Assembly: GCA_001247695.2 (NCBI GenBank) | Contig: LGRX02035158.1 | Location: forward strand, 62,001 to 126,000 | From: Cymbomonas tetramitiformis | Taxonomy: Eukaryota > Chlorophyta > Pyramimonadophyceae > Pyramimonadales > Pyramimonadaceae | Reading direction: 5' to 3' | Length of the DNA stretch: 64,000 bases | In this document: piece by piece, positions 11,764 to 22,163 of the stretch | How the letters are laid out: every line of letters starts with the position of its first letter | Numbering within the stretch: the stretch's first letter is position 1 | The notes under the pieces: model-generated | Seen by the model: the letters and a program-made list of their open reading frames with translations, nothing else | Databases searched by the model: none | Told to the model about the DNA's origin: nothing | Made by a program: the position numbers and the translations under genes

Positions 11764-12125
11764 TCATAGACTCACTGATATCAAAGCAGGCTGAAATATA
11801 CAGGATAACATATAATATCGATATCTGAATATGATAAATCTGCCGGAGAGTCTCTATGAACGTATATGTGTGAAGCTCGAATCTCTAGGGTGAACATATG
11901 ATGCTGTAAAATACTGTAGGTCCCTGGGTCCATGACTATCGACTGTAGGTCCCTGGGTCCATGACTATCGACTGTAGGTCCATGGGTCCATGAGCGCAAG
12001 CTAACGATGTGCCATATATCGAGTGATGTCACTAGAAGGACTGAGAGTGAGGTTGTGACTATTGTATGCGTACTAGTACTATGCACATAGGTAATAGCTA
12101 CTGTCTAATATCAGGTCCTGTATGA
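11764..12125 (-). repeat. 3' LTR of element I
   Basis: This 362-bp copy pairs with 39446-39807. Its termini are TCATA and TATGA, not the usual TG and CA. It contains three tandem copies of a GGTCCCTGGGTCCATGACTA unit. The outer side carries the TTGCA duplication (11759-11763) and the inner side the polypurine tract ending GGTGGTG. Confidence 0.9.
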
Positions 12126-12528
12126 CACCACCACATCACGTGGACATGTGGTGTGAGCTAATGCTGGAGTGATGCAGTAAGTAACAACAATATCAAGGTA
12201 ATGAGAAGTACTCATGAAGAAGTAACAGTGAATGAATAAAGTGATCATTGGTGAAAGCCAGTCATAGAATATCCAGCCATAAGTAACCACTCATAGGTAA
12301 CCAATCATAAGTCCATAAATACCATATGCATAACCAATCCAGAACCAGAATAACTAGTCCAGAACCAGAACAACCAGTCCAGGACCAGAATAACCAGTTC
12401 AGAATCATGTCGTTGTTGTCAAAGTTGTCGATGAGATGCGAATGATGCGGTGACAGAACCTCTACTTGGTGCCTCCGGGTCATCAAGATTAGACATGCTC
12501 GCAGAGGCCCACCATCCCTCGCCTCGGG
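12126..12528. other. Element I untranslated 3' region
   Basis: Minus-strand non-coding sequence between RNase H and the 3' LTR. It includes degenerate short tandem repeats around 12290-12400 (AACCAGTCCAGAACCAGAA type) and the polypurine tract next to the LTR. No gene. Confidence 0.5.
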
Positions 12529-14576
12529 TCACCCTACTAGGTTTTGCCTCCGAAGTGATGCAAGGATGAGTTGGTCCTGTGCCTGTTGTGTCTGTAGGTG
12601 TTGTTCCGAGGTTCTGAGTTTCTGAGCTGTTGCTGACTGAAGTTGCTCCTTAAGCTTAACTGCTCTATCTCCTATGTCTAAGAGTCTGGCAGTGAACTTA
12701 TCTATGATGGGAACTCCGTGTTTGGTTGTGGGAAGGGATTTGGTGAAAATGTTTGAGTGGTTTTCATCTGTAGGGATCCAGACCGTACGGAATTTCCGCG
12801 TCGGTCCGGTACACCACTGTCTAACAGCATGATAGCGGACAGCAACATTAGAGGAGAGGACTCTTTGGCCGACCAAATGATGGACAGCAGAGTTATCTAC
12901 ATTAATGGCTATCAGATCAATGATGTCGAAGAACTAGGCAAGGGTATTGTATATTGCCGAGGTGCAAGCCTCAGACATGGCAACATACTCTGCCTCTGTA
13001 GAGTGGAGGGCAGTGCATGACTTCTGCTTCTTAGACCACCAATCAATGAGCATGCCATGAAAGTGAAGGCGATAGCCAAAGACTGAGTTGCGGGTGGTCG
13101 TGTCACCGGCGTGGTCAGAGTCACAGAAGACATTCAGTTGGGGTTGGGTGTAGTCGACAGAAAAGGTAAGCTGGTAGAGACGGGTGGAGTAGAGGTAATG
13201 AAGGATTCTCTTAGCTGCAGTCAGGACCTTGACCGTGGGTTGGTGGCAGAACTGTGACATGATAATACACGTCGGGTCTGACAGTCCTGGTGAGCCAGAG
13301 GAGGGAGTAAATGAGGGAGCGGACGGGGGTCTCAATGGATCTGTCAACGTACTCGGGTTGGGGAATGGGAAGTGAAAGGCCCTCGGCCATGGGGGATCGG
13401 GAGGCTGGCTTGTCTGTATTTATGTCGAACTTAGTGCACAAGTCTATAATGCACCGCTCGTGTGAGACATCAATACGGATGGGATAGACAAGCCCCGTAG
13501 AGTCTGGGGTGGTCCGCACATCTATCTTAAGCTGCAGAAACTGCTGCAGGATACCGGAGTATGTAGATTTGAAATTGGTTGTGAGATGGTGATGAAAATG
13601 GGCTCTGACTCTCTCGTCAGCACAGCAGACAATGAAGGCATCTACGTAAACAAGCACGAAGAGCTTCTGCCCGTCTATCTCTCCGATGTACAGACACTCA
13701 TCATAGGTAGACCTATGGAGGGTCGGGAATGTGTCTGCCATGAACTGGTGGACTGTCTTTGCCCAGAGGCTGCCAGATGTGCGGTGACCGTAGAGTGCCA
13801 TCCTCATGTAGGCTCCGATGTATCCCTTTGGGTGTGTGCATCCCTTGGGGAATCGGATGTAGTACCACTCTCCCTCTGGTATCGGTGCCTGGAGGAAGGC
13901 TTGAGAGACATCATAGTGGTATGGCATGAGGTGGTGCAAACAGCAGAGAGCCATGAGGAGTCTGAAGGTGGAGAGCTGTGGAGTGGGGGCAAAGGTATCA
14001 TGCTCGTCATAGTACTTACGGTCCATGTCACCTCTACTGGCCAGGCGGACTTGAAACGTATCTATTGTGCCGTCCGGTAGCTTCTTGAGCTTAAAGACCG
14101 GTTTGGTGGGCAGTACCATGGCTTCGGGTGGGAATGAGGTGACTGGGCGGGGTGGAGCGCTCAGGCTCAAGGATGCCGTCAATCTCAGACTGGAGGGCTG
14201 AGTACCAGTGGGCTCTGTTCGGGGAGATGTCGGCCTGTCTGAGGGTAGTGGGGTCGGGCTCATGCATGAACATGTCATCTGGGAATTCTGACGGTTCTGT
14301 GTCTGAGTCTCGGATAGCCAGAAGCATAGCCTTTTCGGCCGGGTCAATTATGACTGCATCTGTGTCTGTGTGCGCTGTATTGTGGGAGTCTGCAGTGTCA
14401 AAGAAGACCTGGTATCTGTACTGTGAGCCGGGCCGATGGTCGACTGAAACGATGACCGCAGGGTGGAACTTCTGTCTGTCGGGGGATTTGGCAGAGCACA
14501 TAGCAAAGCACGGGTAGTATGGGTTGACGGCCCCGTGTTTGTGTCTGTGTAGTTGATGAGGGTGCGGTAGTGGCAT
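12529..14576 (-). pseudogene. Copia reverse transcriptase and RNase H (element I pol, C-terminal part)
   Basis: RT occupies about 14100-13350 in one frame: KLKKLPDGTIDTFQVRLASR, DVSQAFLQAPIPEGEWYY, FPKGC, then LVYVDAFIVCCAD at the catalytic box and the SLIYSLLWLTRTVRPDVYY segment. RNase H follows in other frames: NVFCDSDHAGDTTTRNSVFG, STEAEYVAMSEAC, then VRYHAVRQW and NIFTKSLP at 12876-12700. The catalytic box reads YVDA instead of YVDD, which would inactivate polymerisation. At least two frameshifts occur (about 13.3 and 12.9 kb). This part makes cDNA from the element RNA in intact copies. Confidence 0.85.
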
Positions 14577-15923
14577 GATGCCATCAGGAGGTAGTGAAGG
14601 AGCTTAACCCAAACCGGCTGCTGCAGGGTGGCACATGTGACTTTGACATAAGCAAAAGTCTCTGAGTCATGTGCAGAGCAGGATATCTCAAGGATGTCGG
14701 GGGAGGTGAGCGAGGGAGGTGGGTTTCCTGATCGGGTATAGCTTCTTAGTGAAGATGTCGGAGGATGCGGGGTCAATGAGGGTTGAGTGCGTGTCATGGA
14801 GGGTCTCAGCCATCAGATCATAGTTGGGGGAGAACGTGGGCTTAGATAGAGCCTTCAGTTTCCCCTTCCTGGTGTCGAAACAGAGGAAGTTGGACTTTGA
14901 CAGGTTGCCAACATAATGGTATGGTTTGGCCTTCGGCTGTAGCTTAGCCGATGTGCCCTCCTCTGCTCCGGCTACAGCTCTCTGGGCCGGGTCCTGCCAG
15001 ACATGGCACTCTGACCAGAATGGTCTGAGCTTGGTGTAATCAAAGTGTTTCTTCTGGGTGTATCTGTAGTGTGGCGTGTCCATGCCGATCTGAGAGTTGG
15101 GCATGGCGTTCATGATGGTGTTGACTGTGTGTAGTGCGGCCAGGGGCCATGCACTGAGGGGTGCATCGTAGGTGCGCATGATGCTATTCATGATTTTCTG
15201 CATGTCTCGCCAGAGGACTTCGATTTGAGCTTGGAACTCGTGCATGTATGGAGGTCCGGGCTCGTGTCTAATTCGGTACTGACGGAGGAGTGATGCCATC
15301 TCTTCTGACTGATACTCGGTGGCATTGTCTGTGTGAAAGGTGATGGTCTTCGGGTTGTGCCCGTATGATCTGATGGCATCTAGGACAGTCTGCAGGTGGA
15401 GGTGCTGACCCCCTTTTGCAGACGAGGCGAAGGCAAAGGCTTTCTTAGTGGCAGGGCACTTCAAAGCACTGATGTATACCTCCTCTCCGAAGCCTGGTGG
15501 TTGGCAGGGGCCCCAGATGTCTGCGAATATGTGCTGGAAGGGCTCTGCCTCGGCCCATTTAACAGCACCTGTGGTGATGGTGATGAGGGCAGTGGGTCTG
15601 TGGTAAACATCAAATGGTCCGGGTCTCTTGCCGTTGCTGCTGTCACAGTGGGCGCAACCGGCCTGTGTCATAAGGGTGAGGAGGGTCTTCATAGAAAGTT
15701 TGTCCCGAGGAACTGCAAAATGATGACCCTGCTTGTATAGATGGGCTATGTAGGCGGCTGAGTAGTGACCGAGGCAAGAGTGCAGGTACTGATGCGGGTC
15801 CATTCTGATACGGGTGGTGGCATCCTTAAACAGGACAATGGTGTCGAAGGGGGCACCCTGAATGCACACTCTGTCTGCTCCGCCCTCCTCCCCAGCATCC
15901 GTGAGGCTCTCCGGAGAGTATGT
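14577..15923 (-). pseudogene. Copia integrase (element I)
   Basis: The zinc-binding part shows the HHCC pattern (HYSAAYIAHLY then CAHCDSSNGKRP). The catalytic core shows D in IFADIWGP, D in FHTDNATEYQS and E in QIEVLWRDMQK, a DD-E triad with copia-like spacing. The 5' side of the domain is cut at 15923 by the 9-kb transposon. Taking out that element and one ATGT copy keeps the frame from the pre-integrase region at 24982. The 3' end shifts frame near 14.7 kb toward the RT. Confidence 0.85.
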
Positions 15924-15936
15924 CAAGGTATGGTTT

Positions 15937-16176
15937 ACTGGAGGTCAACATTAGCATAAAAATTTGCAATTTTTTTTTTTGTGATGAATAGGTTGTCTGA
16001 ACCTATCTAAACATATTATGCACTTCGGGGAGTCAAGTGGTTAAGGCATGAAAAAGTTATGGTCGATACCGTTCCGCGATCTCCCATACTTGACCATACT
16101 GAAGCACCAACTAAAAACACATACATCTCGAGATCTAGATCTGCAATTTTTTATACTAATGTTGACCTCCAGTAAT
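15937..16176. mobile_element. MITE with TA target in the left end of the MULE-like element
   Basis: Inverted ends CTGGAGGTCAACATTAG at 15939 and the complement ending at 16174, flanked by TA on both sides. Its removal aligns the left terminal repeat of the host transposon with the right one. The interior (about 16040-16095) has a TCAAGTGGTTAAGGC sequence like a tRNA A box and GGTCGATACC like a degenerate B box. TA targets point to a Tc1/mariner-type helper. Confidence 0.75.
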
Positions 16177-16354
16177 AAACGGAAAAATATTTATTTTAGA
16201 TTATTTATTGCTGATTTTAGATTAACTCTTTTTCATGTTGATTTTAGATTAAGTTTTCTTGATGTCATCCGGCTATGACCGGTGGTCCTTTTCACGACTC
16301 GTGTTCAAATAATGTGCACACGCAGGTCAAACGCTGTAGTTCCCGCTTGCCATC

Positions 16355-17095
16355 ATGAGGAAGCCTCCAAAAAGCTTTAAGAAGGTTTGTCTCACTTGTG
16401 ATAATGGTGGGCGCCGTTGTAATAGACACTCCCGGCGTGTTCTGCTTGAAAATAAGGCCCCCCACTATCAACCCACAGCTTTCAAAGGCACTGTATTCGA
16501 CGAGTATGTCCAAACTGGCTTCCGGCTAAAGTATACAGACACTGTGAACCTATGGGAGAGTGACGATAGTGACGGTAACCCTATATGGGACTTTCATAAC
16601 CGCTATGTGTATCTCGAATACACGGAGGGTATGCCTTGGGGAGGGGTTATACCTTCACGTGGGAGCTGGGGATATTCACCGTGCCAGCGACACTTGTTCT
16701 CTGGGTCGTTTCCCTTGTTTCACTACACTAACCATGTTGCAGGGTGGCAACTCGACGATATTATGCAATCTTTCTTATCGGTGTTATACAACCGGGCAAA
16801 AAACATGTCATACATGGCTCGATTCTTGTATTGGTTATCACTATTAGCCACTAGGGAGCACCGTAGCGTCCACCATTGCGTAGCGGGCGCTATGCTTACC
16901 ATTAGGCGATGTGGAAACACTATTGGCAAACTATGTGCAAGTTGTGCTTCAGAACTAACTGTGCACAATTGGGGGTGCGTTTTAAGGCACGAATGGTGTG
17001 CTTCATCACCTACGGGGGTGAGTCTATGCAAACACGTTATGGTTGACTCTCCTGATTTCGCAGAGGAGTACTCACCTTGCACTGTTGTACGTTAA
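16355..17095 (+). CDS. Cys-rich protein A of the MULE-like transposon
   Basis: An uninterrupted 246-codon frame starts at the ATG at 16355. It has two cysteine clusters: CLTCDNGGRRCNRH near residues 13-26 and CASCASEL near residue 200, with a conserved-looking aromatic middle (MPWGGVIPSRGSWGYSPC). The pattern of one CxxC pair near each end recurs in genes D and E of this element, suggesting zinc-binding accessory proteins. No family is recognised. It converges tail to tail with gene B, overlapping by 4 bp. Confidence 0.6.
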   Translation: MRKPPKSFKKVCLTCDNGGRRCNRHSRRVLLENKAPHYQPTAFKGTVFDEYVQTGFRLKYTDTVNLWESDDSDGNPIWDFHNRYVYLEYTEGMPWGGVIPSRGSWGYSPCQRHLFSGSFPLFHYTNHVAGWQLDDIMQSFLSVLYNRAKNMSYMARFLYWLSLLATREHRSVHHCVAGAMLTIRRCGNTIGKLCASCASELTVHNWGCVLRHEWCASSPTGVSLCKHVMVDSPDFAEEYSPCTVVR

Positions 17096-19095
17096 ATATA
17101 ATGTGGTGGCCAATACACCGGGGCTGGTTTGCTTAGACGCCTATCATACATTTTGTATAAAGTAACGCAATAGCGCACTCCCTCAAAACCTTCAGAAGCT
17201 ACTCTATGTTTGCACCGCGCATCGCACTTTAAAACCTTATGGCTTTCAGAGAATTGGAGAAGGGTGCCCTTGCTATCCTCTCTAGGCGACTCCATCTCCA
17301 GAACCGCGTTCTTGTAGTTTCCAAGAAAAATTATGTATTGATGTGACACATCTTTTCTGTCCTCGTGTCGCTTCACTTCGCACTTCCCGGCTAGCATGCA
17401 CGACACATACAAGCACCAATCGCCGTCTCGCTTGTAATCCGCGTCTATTATTTCTAAGATTTGACCTGCTAGGATGTAAAGCTCTTTCTTCCAATACGGC
17501 TTGCTTGCACTTGTTAGCGGATCGTCCATGTAAACTCCTTTTTTCTTGTGCCAAGGGTGGGGCGTCCCGAAAGCACATGTGCCATCTAGCTTAGGGGCAA
17601 ACCCCTCTTGCTGCACTGTTCTCCCCATGTTAAACCACCACCCAACATTCCAACCCTCCTTCCCTCCTTTCTTGCCTTTTGCCTCGTTTGCGCAGCCACG
17701 CTCTATTATCTTGCACGTTTGTGCATGCAACGTTGCTTCAAATTCCGTGAGTAGCACCTTTAGCCTTTGGTTATCACTTATGAGCACCGGCCGCCTGTTT
17801 CCGCGAATCCCACAAAATAAGTCCTCGATCCTTGAAAGATGCAACGTTGTGCTCTACGCCATCATAAATAAAAGGTACGCTCCCAGCACTTTCCGGGTAT
17901 CCTCTGTCTTTGTACAGCAATTTGTGAAACTCACTAACACTTTTCTTTAGTAAAACTTTTGTTGTCGCTGAGTTGAAAAAAATATACCAGGCTTCAACTT
18001 CTCCTAAACTACGGTCGAACCCCGGATACTTTGCAGGCGGTAGCAAAATCTTTAAGCCAAGTCTTTGGAACGCACTAGCTCTACTATCCCCAACCACAGG
18101 ACGTTCGAACGAATGCAATAGCTTCAAACACACGATCGAGGCGTTGGATTGAAGACACGCAGCTAACAAAGGTTCGCACTTCCCTCTTGCATATGGCAAG
18201 GACGATATTATGATGTCTACTTGCGGGTTGAATTCTTCCCACTTGATTTTCTCTAAGTCTAGGCGTCTTATGCCTTTCGCAGGATGCTTAACGCTTAGAA
18301 AGATCGTCTTCGGTTTGAACCGAACTAGGTTGTTGTAAACGTAGCGAGGTCCCTTACCGCAGCAAAAATCGCCATTTTTTTTTCGTGAAACAAATTGCCA
18401 ATAACTGCTAATAGAGGCGTGTATTGTTGTGCGATTGTGGGATAAAAACTAGTGTCTTTATCACATACCCTTGGTATCGTTATTTTAAATGGTAAATTTT
18501 TCAGAGGAGCACACCTCGTTGAAAACGCACTCCGTTTTCGTTTCGGAAACAACTTGCTCGCGTTGTCGTCGTTTGCATTGTCGTTCGCATTGTCGTCCAC
18601 AACGCGCTCCGTTGTTTCATACGGTTCAATCTCGTCGCATGTCGCAACCTCCGCGTTCACATTGTTTTGCCCTATGGGTTCAGTAGGTTGGCATATATCG
18701 GAGAGTGTTGGCGACTGTATTGAATAAAAGATTTCGTCTACCCATGCGTCGTAAGCTACAATTGTATTATGCCTATCACAGCATACTTCGAGCCCGCTGT
18801 CTGTAGGTCGGATTGAAGCTAACGCGGAAAAAAATAAAGCCAGTTGACCTTCTTTAATTGCTTGCTCACTTCCTAAGATATGTACGTAATATGATTTCAA
18901 CAAAATCAAAAGCTCTCCAACTTTATATTGCGAATACCCATTTCTTCCACCTGTGGACTCGAGTTGCGCAGGCCAGTAAATTGGGCGTATCTCTTCGAGC
19001 TTTGCATACGGTCCCAATATCATTGCGACTACTCGCCGTAAATCTTGCTTGCTAGGTGCTTTCGGACAGCATACACCGCACTTATCACGAGGCAT
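17092..19095 (-). pseudogene. Probable DNA amino-methyltransferase B, two frameshifts
   Basis: The ATG at 19095 opens a frame with an N-terminal CGVCC cluster and a charged linker (KRKR). In the next frame (18370-17774) are a motif I-like DFCCGKG (S-adenosylmethionine site), then VDIIISSLPYARGK, whose SLPY sits where N/S/D-PPY motif IV is expected, and an AWYIFF segment. The shift lies at a run of nine A (18367-18375). The rest (17844-17092, with GWWFNMGRT and HPWHKKKG) is in a third frame with no early ATG, so I read it as the same gene after a second shift near 17815; a separate overlapping gene is the alternative. The target (adenine N6 or cytosine N4) cannot be told. The gene is divergent from oxygenase gene C. 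Confidence 0.6.
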
Positions 19096-19655
19096 CTTTT
19101 AGTTAGTCACAATCGGTCGTATATCGGCAACTTGTTTCTCAAAGTATTTCCCCCTTGCAACTTTCCGAGTCGCGCCAAAAACCGTTAGATTTTAATCGAA
19201 CGGTATCCCAGTTATTCACGGCCGTGAATTTTAGATTCACGGCCGTGAATCTTTCCGAATGGAACCAAAAACCGTTCGATTAAAATCTAACGGTTTTTGG
19301 TTCCATTCGGACATATGGAATTCACGGCCATGAATCTGGAAGGGGTAAGGCGGGCGCATGCACCGTTTATCGCCGTCGTCCCGAACTCCCCGTCGCGTGA
19401 CACAGCACCCGTGTGAAGGGCATGAGATGAAAACAGGTCGGTCATATATCCCTGTCATTCACGGCCGTGAATCTTTCCGAATGTAACCAAAAACCGTTCG
19501 ATTAAAATCGAACGGTTTTTGGTTCCATTTGGATATATGGAATTCACGGCCGCGAATCTGGAATTCACGGCCGTGAATATGCAAGTTAGTGGCGCTTTTA
19601 TTTCCTTTAGTGAAAGTTGAAATTTATTATAACCCGAACGTAAATCGTAACGACT
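19096..19655. promoter_or_regulatory. Bidirectional intergenic region with repeated palindromes
   Basis: This 560-bp gap between the divergent starts of genes B and C contains six copies of the 16-bp palindrome ATTCACGGCCGTGAAT (19214, 19235, 19320, 19457, 19542, 19563; two with one mismatch). There are also three copies of a second palindrome built on CCGTTCGATTAAAAT (about 19180, 19271, 19492) and repeated AAAAACCGTT with its complement. Such spacing suggests operator sites for a dimeric DNA-binding protein that controls both genes. The GGCC core contains CpG, so methylation could affect binding. The role is inferred; the palindromes are seen. Confidence 0.7.
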
Positions 19656-20883
19656 ATGGAACAATCAACACTTGCCGAGATCTGCGAATGCGGACAGTTA
19701 AACAAGAAGGGAAAGCTCATTGAATGCAAGCAAGACCCGTCGACTATGGACCACGAGGGCAAACGCTGCACCCGGGTAAAAAGAGGCAAAGGCGAGCTGC
19801 GATGCGCAAAATGCAGCGGACAGTCAAAGAAACCCGCAAGAGGCAAAGAAAAATATTTGGACGACTTCGATCGTACGCGAGCAATAGGCTTCGCAAACAA
19901 CTTCGTGGTGTCTTTACCCGAAGACACGCGACAACATCTGGAAAGGCGCTCTTCGCTTATGTGGCGTGATGCGTTGAACAAGGTGCCGGATTGGGACAAA
20001 CTTCCTAGCGGAATGGTAACCCTTACCGGAGGAAAGCTAGAGGTGTTTCATGAAACCGCGAAACACGGGGGGGGGGAAATCTTGACGGACTTCTACGACA
20101 ACTTCCTCGAGGACGAAGATCGGAAGCACTTGAACGTCTTCGTCAACGAGTTAAACCTACGTAACTCGTACACCGTCGAGAACCAAGCGTTTTTAATCAA
20201 CGACAACCTGGTTGCGGAGAAATCGGGGAAGGTCCTCTCCTCCCTTACGGGGTGGCAACCTTGGCACTTGGACCAGCCACTGAACCAACCTCTCACCGAA
20301 CGCCCTCATCACTTGGCCATTGTGGCCTACCTTGGCCCATCATTCCCAACAAGGTTGTGACAGGTTTTGTTGTGCACTAACACCGTCCTTCGATGCGTCG
20401 GTTGAGCTCCTAGGCCAATCGACGCAAGGGGCATTGCAATTGAACTGCGATGTCCAATTCCACGAGCAGCGCGCCCTCATGCTCTCGAAGGAAACCCTCG
20501 ACGCGTATGCAAGGAACGTTGGGGGAAAGGAGAAAGTGGGATTGGGCGACTGCGCGGTGGTGGGAGGGGTACACCAAGGGGTGGCCAATGCGGATGGCAC
20601 GCCCCGGGTGGTGTTCTCCGCGAACTTGGCGTTGAAGGGCGTGGCTTCCTACGACCCTGATGTTCAGCTGAACCCCGTGAACTCGGCCTTACATTGGGGT
20701 TATCTCGACTTCGTTACGAAGGAGTTCGTGAAGTACTTTCTAGCGGGCACAGACCTCACGAACACGGTGGACGAGGAGCATAAGAAAGCCCTGAAGGTTT
20801 TGGCACGCGATGTTGAGAAAGCCTTAGACAAAGCCGCGAAGGGACCCGTAGGGAAGGAACAAGCCAAGCGAAAGCGTACATAA
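19656..20883 (+). pseudogene. Probable Fe(II)/2-oxoglutarate oxygenase C, one frameshift
   Basis: It starts at the ATG at 19656. The N-terminus has a zinc-type cluster (CECGQLN, then C..C, then CAKCSGQ by residue 55). At residues about 200-207 is WHLDQP, the H-x-D iron site, followed by an LAIVAYLG strand. A shift near 20345 moves to another plus frame, where GDCAVVGGVHQG supplies the distal His and TPRVVFSANL the Arg that binds 2-oxoglutarate. The order HxD, His, Arg about ten residues later is that of the double-stranded beta-helix oxygenases. Members oxidise proteins, small molecules or DNA bases; the substrate is unknown, but pairing with a DNA methyltransferase makes modified DNA a reasonable guess. 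Confidence 0.6.
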
Positions 20884-21060
20884 TAGGCTTACATAATGCT
20901 GTACTTTCGAGACGTGTATGCCATGCTTGGACACTAGCTCAATAGGTGAAAAAACATGTACACTTACAAGTTTATGCATATTATTACTTGTTTTTGCAAA
21001 CAAATATTATTTGTTTTACTTGCTCGTTATCGTTACTAGTCTGTGCTAATTCGTTATATT

Positions 21061-21567
21061 CTATATTAGCTCGAACTTGACGTTCAAACGTTCATAAATA
21101 TTCAAACTTGCATTGCGCTCGTGCCTCTCGAGAGGCACCACCATCCTCTGACAAGTTTTAGCGCACTTGCTGCACAACTTGTACGACACTAGGGAGGTGA
21201 ATTTTCCATCGTCGTCGTTTCCATGGTCGTGGAAAACAATGCGAGTGGTTGCGATCTCCTCGCACCACACCCACGCACCCTGCTTGCGGTTGGCGACAGC
21301 GTAGTGGTCGAGCATTGGGAAACAATCGAAAGGAAACTCTAATGGCCAAACGCCAGCCTCCCCATACTCAACCATGCATATGAGGACCTTATGCAACTCG
21401 CACCGCTTGTTGGGGCGAGTGAGTCCATAGTGGGGATCCTTCGTAGGGTTCTCGTGTTCCCCGCGGACCACGACGTGCTTTTGCCAAAGCGCTGGGCAAT
21501 TGTACGGGGCGGGTAGGTAGCCTCTGGAAGATTGATAGTCCTCGTCCCTATTTATTACTCTGTTCAT
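21061..21567 (-). CDS. Cys-rich protein D of the MULE-like transposon
   Basis: An intact 168-codon frame starts at the ATG at 21567 and ends with TAG. It contains RCELHKVLIC in the first half and KLCSKCAKTCQRMVV near the C-terminus, so a zinc site is plausible. His-rich VFHDHGNDDDG lies between. It is divergent from gene E, with about 200 bp between starts. No family is recognised. Confidence 0.55.
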   Translation of the reverse strand: MNRVINRDEDYQSSRGYLPAPYNCPALWQKHVVVRGEHENPTKDPHYGLTRPNKRCELHKVLICMVEYGEAGVWPLEFPFDCFPMLDHYAVANRKQGAWVWCEEIATTRIVFHDHGNDDDGKFTSLVSYKLCSKCAKTCQRMVVPLERHERNASLNIYERLNVKFELI

Positions 21568-21765
21568 TTTTTTTATTTGCGGGCTAAGACTTAGTCAAAT
21601 AGGTTTAGTCAAATACAATAGCGTCTATAACGTATATGGTATAAGATATCGTATAGCGTGTACTATATAATAACATATCACGTTGTTCGCATACATACTC
21701 CCTTGTGTTCGCATCTTACCATCACTTATCGACCCAAGGAAACTTTGTTAAAGTACGAAACAAGT

Positions 21766-22050
21766 ATGCCCCAACCATGTTGCGACCACTGCGAACGGAA
21801 AGCGTGGCTCCGCGCTCGGTTCAACCGGGACTTGCAAGACCTGCAACAATCTTTCGCCAACAATTTTGAAGGATACCCCGACCACGAGCGGTTCCTTGCA
21901 AGGTGGGCGGTAGTGGGTAGGGACCTAGCCGATATTCCCTTGCCACAACCTGACCGGCTCACTTGCAAAAGTTGCTTCAAGAACATTTGGCTACCACATG
22001 CTACCACGGATATTTACTTCACCTCCTGGGCCAAGTGGGATTTTTTATAA
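21766..22050 (+). CDS. Cys-rich protein E of the MULE-like transposon
   Basis: A 94-codon frame starts at the ATG at 21766 (the frame is open upstream to 21658, but this ATG begins the Cys-rich part). Motifs are CCDHCERKAWLRARF at the N-terminus and LTCKSCFKNIWLP near the C-terminus, two CxxC pairs separated by about 65 residues. This layout resembles genes A and D. It converges on the transposase gene, 113 bp away. Confidence 0.5.
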   Translation: MPQPCCDHCERKAWLRARFNRDLQDLQQSFANNFEGYPDHERFLARWAVVGRDLADIPLPQPDRLTCKSCFKNIWLPHATTDIYFTSWAKWDFL

Positions 22051-22163
22051 AGTAAAGCAAAGTACAGAGGTTGCTAGATTGATTCAAAAAAATACTTGAG
22101 AATAGTGTGTACACAAAATATTAATACTTGCTATTACACGTATGTACACCTTAAGAAAATTGT

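Noticed and set aside
12529..14080. Plus-strand frames over the copia RT (for example 13586-14080)
   Set aside because: The minus strand carries clear RT and RNase H motifs; these are shadows.
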